Source of the DNA: Candidatus Latescibacterota bacterium | GTDB lineage: Bacteria; JAAXHH01; JABIQT01 | Direction: 5' to 3' | Assembly (NCBI GenBank): GCA_018667995.1 | Contig: JABIQT010000218.1 | Location: forward strand, 1 to 8,727 | Length of the DNA: 8,727 nt | Shown here: positions 6,420 to 8,727 of the stretch, one piece after another | Layout: every line of letters begins with the position of its first letter | How positions within the stretch are numbered: the first letter of the stretch is position 1 | The notes under the pieces: model-generated | The model's database searches: none | The model's input: the letters and a program-made list of their open reading frames with translations, nothing else | What the model was told of the DNA's origin: nothing | Made by a program: the position numbers and the translations under genes

Positions 6420-7277
6420 ATGACATCTGAGTCATTGGCACGGGCGGAACCCGAGACCATTCGCCGTATTCAGCAGAACCTGATCGGCTATTTCGGCCTA
6501 TTTGAAGGTCTGCCCGGTGTTACATTCGCGAAAGGCGAGGTAACTCTGGTCGCAAGCACAGGCTACCCGGGCAGTCTGGTGCTTGGATCCAGTATTCAGG
6601 CGAACGCAACTAACGAAACGGTCCATCGGACCCTTCAGTCCATCGAGCAGCGTTGCAGTGCAATAGACTGGTTTGTCTTTCCGGAATGCGAGCCTTCGGA
6701 CCTTGGGGACCGACTTGTGACGCTGTCAGAAAACAAGGAACAGAGTGACCATTGGAGTCTGGTCGGCAAGATTGGTGGACCTGGCGGAACCTGGATGCTC
6801 GCCGCGTTGAATGCGCTCGCCCCGCAGAGCAGGCAGGTATCTAGCGCCTTTCACGTAGAAAACGTTACGGACCTCGAACATCTGGAGACTTGGAAACAGA
6901 TCAATGCGGAAGGGTTCGGAGGGGGCGACTATCAGATCTTTTACGATGCCTTTGCGCGCCATGGGTTCGGCCCAGATGCCATCGCTCATCACTTTGTTGG
7001 CTATCTCGACGATACCCCTGTTACATCAGCCACGCTCATTCTGGCTGGCGGAATAGCCAGCGTTTTCAATGTTTCCACACCAGAGCGGCTTCGGCGTCAG
7101 GGGTATGGCGGTGCCGTCACTCTTGCGGCGCTTCAGGCGGCCATCGGGTATGGATTTGAGGACGCATACGTGTGGTCGTCACCCTTGGGCCGAAGCGTAT
7201 ATCAGAATCTGGGGTTTGAAATTAGGGATGTCGGAATCCGCGAATATCAGTGGGAGAAGAGCTCGGATACCGCTTGA
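6420..7277 (+). CDS. GNAT acetyltransferase with pseudo-GNAT-like N-terminal half
   Basis: The C-terminal half of this 285-residue protein is a GNAT domain: HFVGYLDDTPVTSATLIL (191-208) for the central strands, FNVSTPERLRRQGYGGAV (216-233) for the acetyl-CoA-binding motif A with R226, G228 and G230, and SPLGRSVYQNLGFE (254-267) for motif B. The first 130 residues lack an acetyl-CoA loop. They look like the degenerate N-terminal half seen in many double-GNAT proteins, and include a conserved-looking WFVFPECEPSDLG (84-96). Substrates of such proteins are mostly small molecules. The ATG at 6420 is preceded by AAAGGAAG (6403-6410). It lies 88 nt after the other GNAT gene with no terminator between, so co-transcription is likely. 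The acetyl donor role is well supported; the acceptor is unknown. Confidence 0.82.
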   Translation: MTSESLARAEPETIRRIQQNLIGYFGLFEGLPGVTFAKGEVTLVASTGYPGSLVLGSSIQANATNETVHRTLQSIEQRCSAIDWFVFPECEPSDLGDRLVTLSENKEQSDHWSLVGKIGGPGGTWMLAALNALAPQSRQVSSAFHVENVTDLEHLETWKQINAEGFGGGDYQIFYDAFARHGFGPDAIAHHFVGYLDDTPVTSATLILAGGIASVFNVSTPERLRRQGYGGAVTLAALQAAIGYGFEDAYVWSSPLGRSVYQNLGFEIRDVGIREYQWEKSSDTA

Positions 7278-7342
7278 TCCTGCTCTATGCAGTGGCAAGG
7301 TGGGAGGCGACTGGACTCCATATATCTTATCGGTAGGTCTTT

Positions 7343-7484
7343 CTTCAATTCCGAGTACAGGAAATGTTGAAGTGTAGTTCAATCGGATGGAGTTTTTAAT
7401 CCGTCCGGTTGTTAAAGTGCCGGATTTCAATCCGGCTTGCTGATGAATCAGCTTAACCGAACAACTGCATGCGCATGTGGTTGT
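7343..7484 (+). ncRNA. Candidate structured leader RNA with competing hairpins
   Basis: At least five stems can be drawn by hand. CTTCAA (7343-7348) pairs with TTGAAG (7367-7372) and competes with TTGAA (7367-7371) pairing TTCAA (7378-7382). CGGATGG (7384-7390) pairs CCGTCCG (7401-7407). GCCGGAT (7419-7425) pairs ATCCGGC (7430-7436) around a TTCA loop. GCTGA (7439-7443) pairs TCAGC (7448-7452) around TGAA. The 10-bp stem 7461-7470/7475-7484 closes a GCGC loop with two wobble pairs. CGGTT (7406-7410) can also pair AACCG (7455-7459), enclosing two of the hairpins as a three-way junction. No known riboswitch consensus is recognised. The density of stems, with none followed by a U-tract until 7605, suggests a 5' leader leading to the attenuator. 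The promoter is not identified. Confidence 0.45.
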
Positions 7485-7511
7485 CTCAATATGAAAGGAG
7501 GGTGTCTTATC

Positions 7512-7544
7512 ATGAAAACCACCAATTGGAGGTGTATCGTCTGA
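7512..7544 (+). CDS. 10-codon leader-type ORF (MKTTNWRCIV)
   Basis: ATG 7512 follows AAAGGAGGG (7494-7502), with AGGAGG ending 10 nt before the start. The predicted peptide is MKTTNWRCIV, ended by TGA 7542-7544. The stop lies inside the 5' arm of a perfect 10-bp hairpin (7536-7545 with 7549-7558, TTT loop). Codons of possible regulatory value are ACC-ACC, one TGG, the often rare AGG, and TGT; no residue is repeated enough to name an amino acid sensor. The same frame is open upstream to ATG 7443, which would give a 33-residue product with five cysteines, but that start has no Shine-Dalgarno and sits in hairpins. A leader peptide is the favoured reading because of the RNA structure around it. 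A tiny bioactive peptide precursor is the alternative. Confidence 0.5.
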   Translation: MKTTNWRCIV

Positions 7545-7576
7545 CTTTGTCAGACGATCATCTTCTGTATTGCGGC

Positions 7577-7609
7577 GCCGGGTGTCTCATATGAGACACC
7601 CGGCTTTTT
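7577..7609 (+). terminator. Strong intrinsic terminator (perfect 28-nt palindrome plus U-tract)
   Basis: Positions 7577-7604 are a perfect 28-nt palindrome. It starts GCCGGGTGTCTC and would fold as a 12-bp stem with an ATAT loop, then runs straight into TTTTT (7605-7609). This is a textbook Rho-independent terminator on the + strand. It could end the transcript of the GNAT genes 300 nt upstream, or act as the off-state of the attenuator. Its symmetry means the stem also forms on the opposite strand, but no matching T-run precedes it there. Confidence 0.88.
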
Positions 7610-7927
7610 CTAGGCACTCGGAAACAGAATCAAAGGAAGAATTCGACGCAAGCTGCAAAACCGTTCCGACTCCAGCATATTAATATTGATACGGTTTCCC
7701 ACTAAGCGCTCATCTCTCCTCTCTCATGTCGATTCGCGGAATCTCCGTATTTGATCCCAAACTGTTCCATAAAATTGCTCGAGTACCCCGACATGCAAAA
7801 GGGTTGACGCTGTCGTCCTGAAATGGTAAGGTCCCCGCGTGGGAGCAGACTCTGTACCCTATCAATGAGACTTTACCAAATAGCATAACATGCTCTAGCA
7901 AACACCTGATTTGAGAGATTATGGCCC
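7610..7927 (+). other. Intergenic region upstream of the propeller gene
   Basis: This stretch has no convincing gene. It contains several symmetric elements that could be operators: AAACCGT (7658-7664) with ACGGTTT (7691-7697), a perfect ATATTAATAT palindrome between them (7677-7686), and GATTC-GCG-GAATC at 7731-7743. A possible promoter lies at 7804-7832. A minus-strand frame over part of it has no recognisable protein features. Confidence 0.5.
7804..7832 (+). promoter_or_regulatory. Possible sigma70 promoter for the propeller gene
   Basis: TTGACG (7804-7809) matches the -35 consensus at five of six positions and is followed after exactly 17 nt by TAAGGT (7827-7832), a weak -10 (three of six). 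A start near 7839 would give a leader of about 90 nt before ATG 7928. The spacing is ideal but the -10 is poor, so this is tentative. Confidence 0.3.
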
Positions 7928-8727
7928 ATGATAAATACCGATGATGGCGACTTCGCGATACAGCAGTGGCAGCGAGACTCCAACTCACCTGTGATATCCC
8001 TTGGTCAAACTGGCTCCTTCGATGATATGCATCTTTTTGCCCCCTGCGTGATCTATCAGAATGGGGTACACTCAATGTGGTATTCCGGATCGCGCGGCGA
8101 GGTGGGCGATCGCGTCTTTAACCTGGGAATGGCGACGAGCACGGACGGTGTGAACTTTCATAAGTGCGATCACAATCCCGTCTACACTTTTGGTGACGGG
8201 CGACATTCCATACTCACGCCGACTGTTCTCAGGTCACCGGACGGTGGTGTCCTCCGGGAGGACGGACAGCTACGTATGTGGTTTGCCTCGACGGATTTTC
8301 CTACGGGCAACGGCCTCCATACGCTTCACGCCACATCGAGTAGCGATGGTAACTCCTGGTCCCCACCGTCGCAGCCGCTGCTTGAAGATATATATGCGCC
8401 AACGATCATTCGCGAAGACGGACGCTATAAGATGTGGTATATCGATGTGGCGGAGGATCCGTGGTATGTCAGGTACGCTGAAAGCGGCGATGGCTTCGCT
8501 TGGGATCGATCCAGCAAACCTGTACTTCAACTTGATCAATCCTGGGAAGCGGGCCGTCTGTTCTATCCCACCGTCCTGAAGTACCAGGAACATTACCTCA
8601 TGTGGTACGGAAGCTATTTTGGGCAGGATAGGCAAAAAACAGCATTGGGTTTCGCCGTCAGTGCGGACGGAATCACCTGGACTAAGAATCCGCAAAATCC
8701 TGTATTTCAACCAGAGCCGACCAACAC
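7928..8727 (+). CDS. GH43/GH32-like five-bladed beta-propeller protein (3' partial)
   Basis: The frame is open from ATG 7928 to the window end (266 codons, no stop). It shows a repeated blade pattern of clan GH-F/GH-J type propellers: a strand ending in MWY or MWF at 50-52, 117-119, 169-171 and 225-227, preceded by P-x-V/I motifs (APCVIYQNG, TPTVLRS, APTIIREDG, YPTVLKYQ), and S-x-DG-x-x-W/F turns at 71-77, 139-144, 187-192 and 246-251. Acidic residues such as D32-D33 and D154 could be catalytic, but I cannot assign them. Family members cleave or phosphorolyse arabino-, fructo- or manno-type glycosides; many related proteins from environmental bacteria are uncharacterised. There is no signal peptide, so it is probably cytoplasmic. 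An in-frame TGA at 7907 makes this the first possible ATG; GAGAG at 7913-7917 is a weak Shine-Dalgarno. Confidence 0.8.
   Translation, partial: MINTDDGDFAIQQWQRDSNSPVISLGQTGSFDDMHLFAPCVIYQNGVHSMWYSGSRGEVGDRVFNLGMATSTDGVNFHKCDHNPVYTFGDGRHSILTPTVLRSPDGGVLREDGQLRMWFASTDFPTGNGLHTLHATSSSDGNSWSPPSQPLLEDIYAPTIIREDGRYKMWYIDVAEDPWYVRYAESGDGFAWDRSSKPVLQLDQSWEAGRLFYPTVLKYQEHYLMWYGSYFGQDRQKTALGFAVSADGITWTKNPQNPVFQPEPTN

Larger units (their letters stand above)
7494..7609 (+). promoter_or_regulatory. Putative attenuator: ribosome-binding region can pair with terminator arm
   Basis: The segment GGGTGTCTTAT (7500-7510), which overlaps the Shine-Dalgarno and spacer of the 10-codon ORF, nearly repeats the 5' arm of the terminator, GGGTGTCTCAT (7580-7590), at 10 of 11 positions. 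It can therefore pair with the terminator's 3' arm ATGAGACACCC (7591-7601) over 11 bp with one G-U pair. The two structures exclude each other. With the ribosome on the leader ORF the terminator can form; with the site free, the long-range stem would block both the terminator and the leader's ribosome-binding site. The 10-bp hairpin at 7536-7558 sits inside this long-range stem. The pairing is read directly from the bases; the regulatory role is inference. Confidence 0.5.

Noticed and set aside
7278-7430. Protein-coding continuation on either strand after the second GNAT
   Set aside because: Frames here have no motifs or ribosome-binding sites, and the bases are better explained by RNA stems.
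7440-7462. Hammerhead ribozyme core (CTGATGA with a nearby CGAA)
   Set aside because: The bases between the two boxes cannot form stem II, the GAAA box is incomplete, and CTGATGAATCAG is itself a simple palindrome.
7536-7558. Selenocysteine insertion at TGA 7542 because a hairpin follows
   Set aside because: The TGA is inside the stem rather than upstream, the loop is only TTT, and the frame runs through the terminator palindrome.
7491-7609. Microcin C-like mini-gene plus terminator
   Set aside because: The short ORF followed by a hairpin is similar, but no ThiF/MccB-type adenylating enzyme or peptide exporter is in the window, and the peptide does not end in Asn.

Overview
The window reads as accessory DNA from an uncultured-type, free-living or host-associated bacterium with balanced base composition (by eye close to half G+C). 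The mix of a divergent class I aminotransferase, a Gfo/Idh/MocA oxidoreductase, a GH43/GH32-like beta-propeller protein, duplicated RsgA GTPases and GNAT acetyltransferases is not a housekeeping block. Lineage cannot be fixed from the sequence; a Poribacteria/Latescibacteria/planctomycete-like environmental bacterium would be compatible, but that is a guess. All convincing genes lie on the + strand. I see no transposase, integrase, tRNA, rRNA or CRISPR array.

Layout. (1) 3-2552: the possible tail of an upstream gene, then a class Ia (aspartate/aromatic type) aminotransferase with its catalytic residues intact, then a Gfo/Idh/MocA dehydrogenase. (2) 2553-3225: a gene-poor stretch holding a 14-codon ORF with a perfect Shine-Dalgarno, followed in the same frame by about 95 more open codons after one amber stop. 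(3) 3226-7277: two tandem, divergent RsgA (circularly permuted, ribosome-associated) GTPases, the first with an unexplained N-terminal domain of about 105 residues; an overlapping RimJ/RimL-like GNAT with a helical N-terminal region; and a second GNAT with a pseudo-GNAT-like N-terminal half. The first three of these genes are separated by 9 nt and then overlap by 11 nt, so they are very probably translationally coupled. (4) 7278-7927: no ordinary gene, but a densely structured RNA region. It has a series of perfect or near-perfect hairpins, a 10-codon ORF with a strong ribosome-binding site, and a long intrinsic terminator whose 3' arm is also complementary to the ribosome-binding region of that ORF. 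This is the arrangement expected of a translation-sensing attenuator. (5) 7928-end: the first 266 codons of a five-bladed beta-propeller glycosidase-like protein.

How it may work together (inference). RsgA acts in late 30S assembly and RimJ/RimL-type GNATs acetylate ribosomal proteins, so genes 3226-6331 look like a dedicated small-subunit remodelling or protection cassette beside metabolic enzymes (aminotransferase, dehydrogenase). One reading is self-protection linked to production of a ribosome-directed compound; another is a stress-adapted spare set of ribosome factors. The putative attenuator just downstream would respond to ribosome loading on a tiny leader ORF, which would fit a translation theme, but no direct link is visible. 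The strongest items for a second look are the attenuator/leader RNA and the double-RsgA plus GNAT cassette.
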